Assembly (NCBI GenBank): GCA_019425015.1
Contig: JAHYYJ010000008.1
Span: forward strand, 74,834-138,833
Direction of reading: 5' to 3'
Origin: Collinsella sp.
GTDB taxonomy: Bacteria > Actinomycetota > Coriobacteriia > Coriobacteriales > Coriobacteriaceae
Length of the DNA stretch: 64,000 nt
The translations under genes and the position numbers were made by a program. Below the pieces are notes generated by a model. It was not told where the DNA came from. It made no database searches and saw nothing but the letters and a program-made list of their open reading frames with translations. Of this stretch, positions 49,519-58,494 are shown one piece after another; position 1 is the first letter of the stretch; each line of letters opens with the position of its first letter.

Positions 49519-50469
49519 ATGTCCAATCATCAGCACACGCTTATCATCGACGGCACCTCGGGCATCAGCGGCGATATGACCGTCGCGGCCCTGCTCGACC
49601 TAGGCGCCAGCGAGGAGCACCTGCGCCTGCAGCTCGCCACGCTGCCGGTCGACGGCTTTACGATCGCCGTCACACGCGTAAGCAAGCATGGCATCGACGC
49701 CTGCGACTTTGACGTCCAGCTTGCAGAGGAGCTCGAGAACCACGATCACGATATGGCCTGGCTCTACGGCAACGAAGCAGCTGCCGAGCACACGCACGAG
49801 CATGAGCACCACCATCATGATCATGGCGAGCACGAACACGAGCACTGCCACGAGCATGACCACGACCACGAGCATGACCACGACCACGACCACGACCACG
49901 GCCACGACCACGACCACGAGGGCCACCATCACGCCCACCACCATCACCACCGTTCTTTGGCGGACGTCACCGCCATCATCGATGGCTCGCAGCTAAGCGA
50001 TGGCGCCAAGCGTCGCGCGCTCGCCATTTTTACCGCGCTCGCCGCCGCCGAGGCCAAGGCCCACGGCAAAACGCCCAAGACCGTCATGTTCCACGAGGTG
50101 GGCGCCGTCGACTCCATCATCGACGTCTGCTCTGTTGCCATCTGCCTCGATGACCTGGGTATTGAGGACATCGTGGTCGAGTCGCTCTCCGAGGGTCACG
50201 GTACCATCCGCTGTGCCCACGGTCTCATGCCCATTCCCGTCCCCGCTGTCGTCAACCTGTGCCAGGCGGGCAATATCGTCCTCACGCCCGCACCAGTCGC
50301 CGGCGAGCTTGTGACGCCCACGGGCGCCGCCATCGTCGCCGCACTGCGCACGTCCGAGCACCTGCCGGCCCGCTACCGCATCGAGGCCGTCGGCTACGGC
50401 GCCGGTAAGCGCCCCTACGAGGGCTGCTCCGGCACGCTCCGCTGTCTGCTCGTTCACGCGGACGCATAG
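49519..50469 (+). CDS. larC: LarC1-only nickel insertase subunit with giant His-rich insert
   Basis: 316 residues. It covers the LarC1 domain (LIIDGTSGISGDMTVAALLDLG..., FHEVGAVDSIIDV, VTPTGAAIVAAL, and the terminal VGYGAGKRPYEG...LRCLL). LarC inserts nickel into the pincer nucleotide. About 31 His occur in roughly 53 residues (about 94-146), alternating with Asp and Glu: a nickel store. In Lactobacillus plantarum a frameshift adds a C-terminal LarC2 domain; here the frame ends and a tetR gene begins 2 bp later, so LarC2 is absent. Start 49519 with AAGGAG upstream. Confidence 0.9.
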   Translation: MSNHQHTLIIDGTSGISGDMTVAALLDLGASEEHLRLQLATLPVDGFTIAVTRVSKHGIDACDFDVQLAEELENHDHDMAWLYGNEAAAEHTHEHEHHHHDHGEHEHEHCHEHDHDHEHDHDHDHDHGHDHDHEGHHHAHHHHHRSLADVTAIIDGSQLSDGAKRRALAIFTALAAAEAKAHGKTPKTVMFHEVGAVDSIIDVCSVAICLDDLGIEDIVVESLSEGHGTIRCAHGLMPIPVPAVVNLCQAGNIVLTPAPVAGELVTPTGAAIVAALRTSEHLPARYRIEAVGYGAGKRPYEGCSGTLRCLLVHADA

Positions 50470-50471
50470 CC

Positions 50472-51011
50472 ATGGATGCCCGCAAGGCAAAAAGCCGCGC
50501 CGCCATCGTCGCGGCGTTCTCCGAACTGCTGCGCGAAGAGGACTACGGCAAGATCACCGTCGGCGACATCATCGCTCACGCCCATGTGGGTCGAGCCACG
50601 TTCTACGGTCTCTTCAAGAGCAAGGATGACCTACTGTCCGAACTCGTGAGCGACATCTGCACCCACGCCCTCGACGACGATGGCACACCGCTCGACGACC
50701 CACTCGTGCAGGTCGAGCATATCCTCAACAACCTCTGGGAGCGCCGCCAGGGCGTCCGAGCCCTCGTAGCCGGCGCCGGCTCACGCGTCTTCGCTGACTG
50801 CTTACGCAAGACCATCATGTCACGAGCAGCCGAAACCGTCCCTACCGACCCCACAGGTCCCGCTGGCACTATGGACCGCAGCTTCCTACTACACCACATA
50901 GCCTCAAGCTTCGTAGGAATGGTCCAATGGTGGACCTGGCACAACTTCGAGGCAGATAAGACCGACGTAGCCAAAGACTACCTATCAGCCATTAAGCCCC
51001 TCTTCAACTAA
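50472..51011 (+). CDS. TetR-family regulator
   Basis: 179 residues. Helix-turn-helix ITVGDIIAHAHVGRATFYGLFKSKDDLLSELV near the N-terminus, with a helical C-terminal ligand domain. It starts 2 bp after the larC stop, so it is translated with larBC and may control the lactate-racemase genes. The last third uses many CTA, GTA and ATA codons, unlike its neighbours, which may mark a different origin or weak selection. Confidence 0.85.
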   Translation: MDARKAKSRAAIVAAFSELLREEDYGKITVGDIIAHAHVGRATFYGLFKSKDDLLSELVSDICTHALDDDGTPLDDPLVQVEHILNNLWERRQGVRALVAGAGSRVFADCLRKTIMSRAAETVPTDPTGPAGTMDRSFLLHHIASSFVGMVQWWTWHNFEADKTDVAKDYLSAIKPLFN

Positions 51012-51165
51012 GTAAGAAGCTCATCCCAAAGCACCGCCCCACCCCAAGGCGCCACGCATCCCAAAGTGTCAACAACAGCTCAACGCCCCTATCAGCAACA
51101 AGCCCCTCCCATCCAAATACAGATATATGTTGGGTTGCTTGCTCGAGCGCAGCAAAGATCCCGCA

Positions 51166-51290
51166 GCTGGCCGCATGGGGTAACTTCCCAGCGCATTCCG
51201 CAGGACGCAAAAAGGCTCGCCGCACGAAGTGCACAGCGAGCCTTTTTGCATGTCCGAGGACGCGCTGGGAAGTTACCCCATGCGGCCAGC
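51166..51290 (+). repeat. Two-tier palindrome, family 2 copy A
   Basis: Perfect 29-bp arms (51166-51194 and 51262-51290) enclose ATTCCGCAGGACGCAA, an inner hairpin AAAGGCTCGC.../GCGAGCCTTT, and CATGTCCGAGGAC. It sits between the convergent tetR and MIP genes. The arms share nothing with those of 53788-53914, whereas the unpaired motifs are conserved. The rest of the 300-bp gap shows no gene. Confidence 0.8.
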
Positions 51291-51311
51291 GGACAACTAT
51301 GTAGCCTTCGA

Positions 51312-52043
51312 CTAGAACATGCCCAAGAAGCCATGCACAAACAGCGCGGCCACAATAGCACCGACAAACGGAGCGATGCCAGGAACGAGCAGGCCGTACT
51401 TCCAGTTGTTGTCAGCCTTGTTCTTGATCGGCAGCACCTGATAGGCCATGCGAGGACCAAGGTCACGCGCCTGGTTCATGGCGAAGCCGGTGATGCCGCC
51501 CATGCCCATGCCAACGGCCCAAACGATCAGACCGACGCAGATTGCGAGCATCAGAACGTTCTCGCCGGCGCGGCTAGCGGCAGCAAGGATGGCGCTGATG
51601 AACACAAAAGTGCAGATAGCCTCGCAGAAGAAGTTACGGGCATAGTTCGTACCCTCGGTGGTGGGGTTGGTCGAGAAAATGTTGCGCTGGGCAATGGGGT
51701 CGACGACGCCCTCGGAAGCCTTGAACTCATCGGCATACATAAACCAAGCGATTACGGCACCCACAAAGCCGCCGAGCATATCGGCAAGCATAAAGGGGAT
51801 GCAGTTGCCCCACGGCACCAAGCCGACGATGCACTGGGCAAGCACCATAGCCGGGTTCATGCACACGGCGCCGCCAAAGACAAACAGGCAGACCGAGATG
51901 CCAAAAGACCAAGTGGTGATGGCAAACATGTGACCGGAGCCCTGATACTTGGTGCCTTTGAGCACGGTATCGCAGTGCACGCCCACGCCAAAGACGATCA
52001 TGAGGGCCGTCGCGCCGAATTCGCAGAGGAGTTTGGTAAGCAT
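51312..52043 (-). CDS. MIP-family channel, LarD-like lactate or glycerol facilitator
   Basis: 243-residue aquaglyceroporin-type channel with six membrane segments. The first pore motif is NPA (GGAVCMNPAMVLA). The second reads NQA (GFAMNQARDLGPR) instead of NPA; the following Arg-Asp is typical of glycerol facilitators. In lactobacilli, LarD of this family passes lactic acid across the membrane. This gene lies 49 bp after larA on the same strand, which makes that role likely. Start 52043. Confidence 0.85.
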   Translation of the reverse strand: MLTKLLCEFGATALMIVFGVGVHCDTVLKGTKYQGSGHMFAITTWSFGISVCLFVFGGAVCMNPAMVLAQCIVGLVPWGNCIPFMLADMLGGFVGAVIAWFMYADEFKASEGVVDPIAQRNIFSTNPTTEGTNYARNFFCEAICTFVFISAILAAASRAGENVLMLAICVGLIVWAVGMGMGGITGFAMNQARDLGPRMAYQVLPIKNKADNNWKYGLLVPGIAPFVGAIVAALFVHGFLGMF

Positions 52044-52092
52044 AAAACCTTATCTTTCTTATCGGTTACAAACGATTCGTTTAAGCCGCGCA

Positions 52093-53370
52093 CTAGTGCT
52101 GTGCGACGACAACACCCAGGCCATCGGGGATGACGGCGACCTTGGCGTCGGCACCCTTCATCTCAAAGGCGAGCTTGAGCGCCTCCTCGAGGGTGTTGAC
52201 CGGCGTCATGTGCATATCCTTGAGCATCTGGTGATCGCACAGGTCGGTAACCATGATCACGGGGTGATGTGCCAGGATGCGAGCGAAAATCTGGCTCGTC
52301 CACTGGTCGGGCAGGGTCTCGTCCTTGGGACGATCGATGCAGGCGCGCTCAAACTCCGCCGGATCGTTGTCGGCGATGTTGTGATAGAAGCCCTCGCCGC
52401 CGTGACCGTCGGCACAACCAGCGACATCGATAATCACGCCACCCTCGGGAAGCGTGGCCTCGGCAGCGCACATGCCCTTCACGGCCTGGTAGATATTCTG
52501 GTCGAGCGGGTAGCCGCCGTTGGTGGTGATGGCGATCTCGCACTCGACGGGCTCAACGCCGGCAAGGCTCTTCACGAACTCGCAGCCAGCCTCGTGCGCC
52601 TTGTGGATGTCGCCGGCAAAGGAGCCAATGACCTCGTGCTTGCCGTTGAGCACCACGTTGAGCACAAAGGCAAGGTGGGCCATCTCAGCGGCGGCAAACA
52701 TGTCCTCGCTCACGTGGTTGTGGCACAGGTTGCCGGCGCGCGAATGGGAATCGTTCACAAACTGGCCGTTGTGGTTGTACATGATGGTCTTGTAGCTGGC
52801 GATGCCAGGCAGGACGGACTTGCGGCTGCCAGAGAAACCGGCAAAGAAGTGCGGCTCAATGAAGCCCTCGGCAAGCAGCAGATCGCAATCGGCAGCAATC
52901 TTGTTGATGATGCACTCGCCACCAGAAGGCAGGGTGCCGATCTTTTTCATCATGCTGTCGTCAGTCGCGACGTGCATAACGATTTCCTCGTTGGCAACGA
53001 TCTCCTCGCCATACTTGTTGACGAGCTCCTCGTGCGTCGACGGACGGTGCATACCCGTAGCAACCAGAATGCGAACGCGCGCCTCAGGCACAGCGGAGTG
53101 GATGTGATGCAGCAGAATAGGCATCGTCACACGCGAGGGAACGGGACGCGTATGATCGGAGCTAATGATGACAATATCCTTCTTGCCAGCACAAAGCTCC
53201 TCGAGCGAAGGCGAGCCATAAGGGTTGGCAAGCGACTCCTCTACTAGCTCTTCCTGCGATTTCGTGGTCTTAAACTCGTTTTGATGACCTTCCATCACAC
53301 CCGCGAAGTTCTTATCCTCGAGCTCCAGATGCAACGTCTTGTGGTCAAACGGCAGTTCACATTCAAACAA
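52093..53370 (-). CDS. larA: Nickel-dependent lactate racemase LarA
   Basis: Interconverts D- and L-lactate with a covalently bound nickel-pincer nucleotide. With a TTG start at 53370 (GGAAGAGGG 10 nt upstream) the product has 425 residues, about the family length; the 47-codon longer frame has no homologous look and crosses the promoter. Active-site segments: ISSDHTRPVPS (His), IEPHFFAGFSGSRKSVLPG with the cofactor-linking Lys and catalytic His, and HSRAGNLCHNH. Related malate or other 2-hydroxyacid racemases share the fold, so substrate is probable, not certain. In operon with the MIP gene. Confidence 0.88.
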   Translation of the reverse strand: MFECELPFDHKTLHLELEDKNFAGVMEGHQNEFKTTKSQEELVEESLANPYGSPSLEELCAGKKDIVIISSDHTRPVPSRVTMPILLHHIHSAVPEARVRILVATGMHRPSTHEELVNKYGEEIVANEEIVMHVATDDSMMKKIGTLPSGGECIINKIAADCDLLLAEGFIEPHFFAGFSGSRKSVLPGIASYKTIMYNHNGQFVNDSHSRAGNLCHNHVSEDMFAAAEMAHLAFVLNVVLNGKHEVIGSFAGDIHKAHEAGCEFVKSLAGVEPVECEIAITTNGGYPLDQNIYQAVKGMCAAEATLPEGGVIIDVAGCADGHGGEGFYHNIADNDPAEFERACIDRPKDETLPDQWTSQIFARILAHHPVIMVTDLCDHQMLKDMHMTPVNTLEEALKLAFEMKGADAKVAVIPDGLGVVVAQH

Positions 53371-53499
53371 TGACGAGCGCCCTCTTCCTTTCAACTGACA
53401 CACTAGATAAACCGTTGGAAGGATACGCCGCTCACCGAAAAACACCACCGTCCACCGACTCATTAACACAACGTTCATATTTGACCCACAACAAAACAA

Positions 53500-53523
53500 C
53501 CGCGATCCCAAACGGGACCGCGG
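53500..53523 (-). terminator. Terminator-like hairpin upstream of larA
   Basis: Stem CCGCGATCCC/GGGACCGCGG followed by TTGTTTTGTTG on the minus strand. It would insulate larA from the upstream ppc gene. The rest of 53371-53937 holds the larA promoter region and the 53788 palindrome, with no gene. Confidence 0.75.
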
Positions 53524-53787
53524 CCGCTACAGTCGTAAATCGAGAAGCGCCACATGCATCTCAATCCCAATCGATAAGACGCGAGGCGCGAAGCCCCATC
53601 AAAGTGCGCGAAGCGCGCCATCTTTTCCCCAGCCAGTAATCCGCCGAAGACCGGACATCGCAGGGCCCGCCATCAGCTTACTTTTAGGCACACTCCGCAG
53701 GACGCAAGAAGCCCTCGCCGCACTCCGCATTGGGCGCGAAGCGCACTTTATTCTCATCAGCCCCAATCCCTGAAGACCGAGGACGAA

Positions 53788-53914
53788 GGGACCCGTCAGG
53801 TTTCCCTCTGAATGCATTCCGCAGCACGAAGCCCCCTTATCCGCAGCTCCGAAGGAGCAGGATAAGGGGGCTTCAAGTGCGAGGACGCATTCAGAGGGAA
53901 ACCCGACGGGTCCC
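53788..53914 (+). repeat. Two-tier palindrome, family 2 copy B
   Basis: Arms 53788-53815 and 53887-53914 pair at 27 of 28 positions. Inside lie ATTCCGCAGCACGAA, an inner stem GCCCCCTTATCC/GGATAAGGGGGC and AAGTGCGAGGAC. Same architecture and loop motifs as 51166-51290 with unrelated stems. It ends 24 bp past the ppc stop codon. A partial motif (CTCCGCAGGACGCAAGAAG) also lies at 53692-53710. Confidence 0.8.
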
Positions 53915-53937
53915 GGTGAGAGCCACAGGGCTATCGA

Positions 53938-56763
53938 TTACCCCGTGTTTTGCAATCCTGCCGAGACGCCGGTCACAGTCGAAAGAATCAGGCTCATGTA
54001 CTCAGCCTTCTTCTCCTCTGCCATCTCGTCCTGGTTCATACGCACCTCGCGAAGGGCGCGGACCTGGGCGATGGACAGGGCGTCGACGTAGGGGTTGCGC
54101 ACGCGAACGGCGCAGCCGAGCACGCGGCGGCGCTGCAGCGGCCATTCGTCACCGACGATGGCAAGGACCCACTTACGGGTGAGTTGCATCTCGGTAAAGA
54201 CCTTCTTGGACAGATCCTGGCGATCGCCCAGGTGCAGATACATCTTGGCGATGCGCTGGTCGGTCTTGGCGATCGACATCTCGATGTTGTCGATAAAGGT
54301 GCGGAAGAACGGCCACTCCTGGTAGGCAGCCTTAAGCTGGTCAAGATCGCCAAGCTGCTCGCAGGCGGTGCCCAGGCCGTACCAAGCGGCAAGGTTAATG
54401 CGCGCCTGGCTCCAGCTGAAGATCCACGGAATGGTACGCAGGTCGTCGAGCGACTTGGCGCCCAGACCGCGCTTGGCCGGACGCGAGCCAATCGGCAGCA
54501 GGCCAACCTCGGTCAGCGGCGTCACGGTCGAGAACCACGGCGTAAAGTCATCGGTGTGCAGCAGGTCCAGATAGCGTTCGTGGCTTACGGCGTTGAGCTT
54601 CTCTGCCATATCCCAGAACTTCTGCGTGGTCTCGGTGTTAATCTTCTCGACGCTCGGGGCCGACTGCAAAAGCGTTGCGGCGGCAACGGACTCAACATGG
54701 CGCTGAGCCAGCGTGCGGTTGCCATAACGGGCAAAGATGACCTCGCCCTGCTCGGTAAGTTTAAAGAAGCAGTTGACCGAACCCTTGGGCTGAGCCAGCA
54801 CGGCCTTGTTGGCCGGGCCGCCGCCACGGCCCACGGCGCCGCCACGACCGTGCATGAGCACCAGATCGATATCGTTTTTCTCTGCCCACTTGGCGATGCG
54901 CTCCTGCGCGGAGTGCAGCGCGAGCATGGCCGTGGTAGGACCGGCATCCTTGGAGGAGTCGGAGTAGCCCAGCATGACCTCCATGCGGCGGTTGGTCTGG
55001 GCAAGGCGCTTTTGCACCACGGGCAGCGCGAGCATCTGATCGAGCACGTCGACGCAGCCCTCGAGGTCCTCGAGCTGCTCGAACAGCGGAATCACGTCAA
55101 GTTCGGGGACGTCTTCCTCGTGCGCGAAGGACAGGTGGGCCAGCTCAAAGACATCGGCCACATGCTGAGCGCTCTTGGTGAACGAGATAATGTAGCGGTG
55201 CGCCATCTTCTTGCCGTAACGCTTTTGGATGGAACCGATGGCACGGAAGGTGTCGATGACCTCGCGCGTCATGGGCTGCAGATCGCCATGGATACCGTTC
55301 TCGTGGATATCCTTGAGGGCGCGGGCGTGCACCACGGAGTGCTGACGGAACTCCATCTCGACCATATGGAAGCCGAAGGACTCGACCTGCCAGATGATGG
55401 TCTGGACCGGGCCGTAGGCGGCACGGACGGCACCGCAGGCGGCCAGGGAGCGCTGGACGACGCGCAGGTCATCCAGGAACTCATCGGCGCTGTGGTACAT
55501 GGTATCGGTGATGCGACGGACGGTGGCGTTCAGACGGTCGGCCATGACGAGCATAACGGCGCGATGCGGCTCGTGCTCGGAGATCAGTTCAGCACGTGCG
55601 GTGTACTGAGTGCTCATCTCGACCTGATGGTTCCACAGGTTGATGAGTTCGGCAGACGGCTTGCTGTAGGTGGCCTCAAGCGTCAGGTTACGGCCGATGC
55701 GGCGGCACTTGTCCTCGAGCTTGAGCACCATATGGGTGAAGTACTTGGCAGCAACCTCGCGGCTCACCTTGGCGGTGACATTGGGGTTGCCGTCGCGGTC
55801 GGAACCGATCCAGCTGCCGGGGTGGAAGAACGCCGGGCACAGCGGCGGCACGGTGCCGGCCTTGTCGCCCAGCACCCAGTCATCAAAACGACGATAGATA
55901 ACGGGAATGACGTCGAACAGCGTGTTATCGAAGATGTCGATGATGGTATCGGCTTCTTCGACCGGCGTGGGCTTCTTGAGCGCGATGGGGCTCGTACGCA
56001 CCAGAGCGTCGATCTCCTGCAGCATATGGCGCTCGTTCTCCACCAGGTCGGAGCCGCCCAGGCGCGGACGCTCCTCCAGCAGGTTGGAGATACGGCGAAT
56101 CTTGCCCTCGACGGCCTTACGACGGGCCTCGGTGGGATGTGCGGTAAAGACAGGGTGGAACTCGAGCTTGTCGAGCAGCTCGTTGGCGCCCTCGACACCC
56201 ATCTCGTTTACCAACTGGTGATAGGCGACGGTGAGTTCGTTGGCGGGATCGACCTCGGTATCGGTCGACGCACCTGCCTCGCGCTCGCGCAGCTGCGCCA
56301 CGCGGTAGTTCTCCTCCGACAGGTTTGCCAGATGGAAGAAGCTCGTAAAGGCGCGGACGATAACCTGCTGCTTATCGAGCGGCAGACTGTCGATCAGATC
56401 AACGACCTCGCGAAACGCCACGGCGGTGGGCTCGTCGGCAGTGGGCACGCCCTGCTCGTCGACGGACTCGTCGGCAGCACGGGTGCCGGGGTTTCCGGCA
56501 TTGGCCACAATCTCGGCTGTCAAAATCTTGTCGAACAGGTCCGCGATCTCGGGATCATACTCGCTAAGCACACGGCGCTCCAGGCGCAAGAACAGCGCCA
56601 GATTGTCGCGCAGCTCCTCGGGGATCTCGATCTCGGCGAGACGCTCCTTGGATTCGGCATTCGAGCCGATTCGGTTAACGAGGCGGTTGACCACGGCAGC
56701 GACGCGCGCCGCGGCTTCGGGTACAGACTGGTTGCTTAGGTTCTCAGCCACGTTTCCTCCCAT
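53938..56763 (-). CDS. ppc: Phosphoenolpyruvate carboxylase Ppc
   Basis: 941-residue anaplerotic enzyme making oxaloacetate from PEP and bicarbonate. Conserved catalytic segments: FTAHPTEARRKAVEGKIRR with the active His, SDRDGNPNVT, GYSDSSKDAG with the Lys, MHGRGGAVGRGGGP, and the C-terminal QNTG that completes the active site. Start is uncertain: ATG 56763 has its SD only 2 nt away, and GTG 56751 has GGAGG 4 nt upstream. In a gut fermenter it would feed the C4 branch to succinate. Single gene. Confidence 0.97.
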   Translation of the reverse strand: MGGNVAENLSNQSVPEAAARVAAVVNRLVNRIGSNAESKERLAEIEIPEELRDNLALFLRLERRVLSEYDPEIADLFDKILTAEIVANAGNPGTRAADESVDEQGVPTADEPTAVAFREVVDLIDSLPLDKQQVIVRAFTSFFHLANLSEENYRVAQLREREAGASTDTEVDPANELTVAYHQLVNEMGVEGANELLDKLEFHPVFTAHPTEARRKAVEGKIRRISNLLEERPRLGGSDLVENERHMLQEIDALVRTSPIALKKPTPVEEADTIIDIFDNTLFDVIPVIYRRFDDWVLGDKAGTVPPLCPAFFHPGSWIGSDRDGNPNVTAKVSREVAAKYFTHMVLKLEDKCRRIGRNLTLEATYSKPSAELINLWNHQVEMSTQYTARAELISEHEPHRAVMLVMADRLNATVRRITDTMYHSADEFLDDLRVVQRSLAACGAVRAAYGPVQTIIWQVESFGFHMVEMEFRQHSVVHARALKDIHENGIHGDLQPMTREVIDTFRAIGSIQKRYGKKMAHRYIISFTKSAQHVADVFELAHLSFAHEEDVPELDVIPLFEQLEDLEGCVDVLDQMLALPVVQKRLAQTNRRMEVMLGYSDSSKDAGPTTAMLALHSAQERIAKWAEKNDIDLVLMHGRGGAVGRGGGPANKAVLAQPKGSVNCFFKLTEQGEVIFARYGNRTLAQRHVESVAAATLLQSAPSVEKINTETTQKFWDMAEKLNAVSHERYLDLLHTDDFTPWFSTVTPLTEVGLLPIGSRPAKRGLGAKSLDDLRTIPWIFSWSQARINLAAWYGLGTACEQLGDLDQLKAAYQEWPFFRTFIDNIEMSIAKTDQRIAKMYLHLGDRQDLSKKVFTEMQLTRKWVLAIVGDEWPLQRRRVLGCAVRVRNPYVDALSIAQVRALREVRMNQDEMAEEKKAEYMSLILSTVTGVSAGLQNTG

Positions 56764-56916
56764 TCCTCCTTCTATGCACGTAACATGCGGTATTTATTAT
56801 AGGCACTCGGCAAAAACTTTCGACGCTGATTGCGCTTTACCACACAAAAGTATTTTCTGCATTGCAAGGCTTTTTGCCCCAAATGGTCGTATTTCTCGGT
56901 GGGCGGCATATGCAAA

Positions 56917-56950
56917 CGGGGGCATTCCGCATAAATGCGAAACACCCCCG
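56917..56950 (-). terminator. Terminator after hisS
   Basis: Imperfect stem CGGGGGCATTCCGCAT/ATGCGAAACACCCCCG, about 60 bp past the hisS stop, with a short T-tract on the minus strand. Confidence 0.7.
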
Positions 56951-57009
56951 TAACAATCGCTCTCAATGAGCTGAGCGCTTTAGTGAGTCCACAGCTCAAA
57001 AATCATGCG

Positions 57010-58323
57010 CTACAGGCGCTCACGAACCGCCTCGACCACGTTGGCCAGATCGACGAGGGCCTCGTCATGGCTCTCCATGTCGCGCACCTTGACCTTGCCG
57101 GCGGCAAGCTCGTCGCCGCCCAAGACCAAAATGAGCTTAGCGCCCACCTTGTCGGCCTGCTTAAACTGAGCCTTAAGCGAACGACCCTGATAGTCGGCCT
57201 CGGTCACGATACCTGCGGCGCGAAGCTCCTGCGTAATGGCAAAGACGTTCTGGCGCAACTCCTTGCCGGCATTGGCGACGTAGACACACGGGGTCTCCTC
57301 GGCGCCCAGGTCGCTGCCAAAGGCCTGCAGGGCCAGCAGGGCGCGCTCAAAACCGACGGCGAAGCCGACGCCGGCCGTGGGCTTGCCGCCCTCGAGCTCG
57401 ACCAGGCCATCGTAGCGGCCGCCGCCACCGATGGAGCCGACGCCGGCGCCAGGGGCCTCGACCTCAAAGACGGTACGGGTGTAGTAGTCCAGGCCGCGCA
57501 CCAGGGTGGGATCCTCGACGTACTCGATACCGGCGACGTCCAGATAGCGCTTGACCTGCTCGTAGTGCTCGCGGCACTCATCGCACAGGTTGTCGCCCAT
57601 CAGCGGGGCGTCGGCCATGATCTCGCGGCAGTGGTCGTTCTTGCAGTCGAAGGCACGCAGCGGATTGAGCTCGGCGCGCTCGCGGCACTCGTCGCACATC
57701 TCGTCGGCGTGATCGAGGATAAACTGCTTGACCTGCTCGCGATAGGCCGGACGGCATTGGGCATCGCCCATCGAGTTAATGAGCAGACGGAGCTTGGAAA
57801 GATCGAAACCAAGGCGCTTGTAGAACTCCATGAGCATGATGATGCACTCGGCGTCTGCTGCCGGATCGGGAGCGCCGAGCCACTCGATGCCCACCTGGTG
57901 GAACTGGCGCAGGCGACCCTTCTGGGGACGCTCGCCACGGAACATGGCCTCGGCATAATAAGCCTTAAACGGCGTGGAGCCCTGGGGCACCAGGTTGTTC
58001 TCCACGACGGCGCGCACCACACCGGCCGTGCCCTCGGGGCGAAGTGCCAGGCGCTGCTTAGGCTTGAGCTTGGTGTCGGTGCCCTCGGTAAAGACGCGCT
58101 CCAGGTTGGCGCCGCTAAAGACGCGGAACATCTCCTTGCGCACGACGTCGGTCGACTGGCCGATGCCGTGGACAAACACGTCCACCTGCTCGATGGCGGG
58201 CGTCTCGATGGGCTTAAAGCCAAACGGCTCGAACACGCCGGCAGCGATCTGCTGCATCTTTTGCCAAGCGCGCATCTCGGCGCCGATAAGGTCGCGGGTT
58301 CCCTCCGCCTTCTGTGCCTGCAT
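57010..58323 (-). CDS. hisS: Histidyl-tRNA synthetase HisS
   Basis: 437-residue class II synthetase. Motif 2 is FRGERPQKGRLRQFHQ, the His-specific segments are LVRGLDYYTRTVFE and IGGGGRYDGLVE, motif 3 is VGFAVGFERAL, and a C-terminal anticodon-binding domain follows. The start is ATG 58323 with AAAGG 9 nt upstream. A TTG two codons further up is unlikely. A perfect -10 box TATAAT (minus strand, 58366-58371) lies about 45 nt before the start. Confidence 0.97.
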   Translation of the reverse strand: MQAQKAEGTRDLIGAEMRAWQKMQQIAAGVFEPFGFKPIETPAIEQVDVFVHGIGQSTDVVRKEMFRVFSGANLERVFTEGTDTKLKPKQRLALRPEGTAGVVRAVVENNLVPQGSTPFKAYYAEAMFRGERPQKGRLRQFHQVGIEWLGAPDPAADAECIIMLMEFYKRLGFDLSKLRLLINSMGDAQCRPAYREQVKQFILDHADEMCDECRERAELNPLRAFDCKNDHCREIMADAPLMGDNLCDECREHYEQVKRYLDVAGIEYVEDPTLVRGLDYYTRTVFEVEAPGAGVGSIGGGGRYDGLVELEGGKPTAGVGFAVGFERALLALQAFGSDLGAEETPCVYVANAGKELRQNVFAITQELRAAGIVTEADYQGRSLKAQFKQADKVGAKLILVLGGDELAAGKVKVRDMESHDEALVDLANVVEAVRERL

Positions 58324-58365
58324 GGGCAAACACCTTTCTTTTGTATCGCGTCATAGATAATGGAC

Positions 58366-58371
58366 ATTATA
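58366..58371 (-). promoter_or_regulatory. -10 element of the hisS promoter
   Basis: TATAAT on the minus strand, 42 nt upstream of the hisS ATG. No convincing -35 box at 16-18 bp. Confidence 0.6.
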
Positions 58372-58388
58372 CGGCACAAAGCAGCAAC

Positions 58389-58448
58389 GCGGCGGCGCGT
58401 CTGACCGAACGAGGGTATGGGAACTCGTTCGGCCAGACACGCCGCCGC
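58389..58448. terminator. Long hairpin between the MFS remnant and hisS
   Basis: Arms 58389-58413 and 58424-58448 pair at 23 of 25 positions with a 10-nt loop. Probably terminates the MFS remnant transcript. Confidence 0.65.
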
Positions 58449-58494
58449 GGTAGCCACGGACGAAGCGGACAAGCGGCAATGCGCTTTGGCCTAT

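Noticed and set aside
49600..49950. Val/Met-rich minus frame opposite the larC His repeat
   Set aside because: It looks like a membrane protein only because GTG/GTC/ATG codons mirror the CAC/GAC/CAT repeat.
49795..49953. CRISPR-like short repeats
   Set aside because: The CACGAC/CACGAG periodicity is coding (His-Asp/Glu runs) without spacers.
53950..56739. 929-codon plus-strand frame opposite ppc
   Set aside because: Antisense shadow of phosphoenolpyruvate carboxylase, with no recognisable domain.
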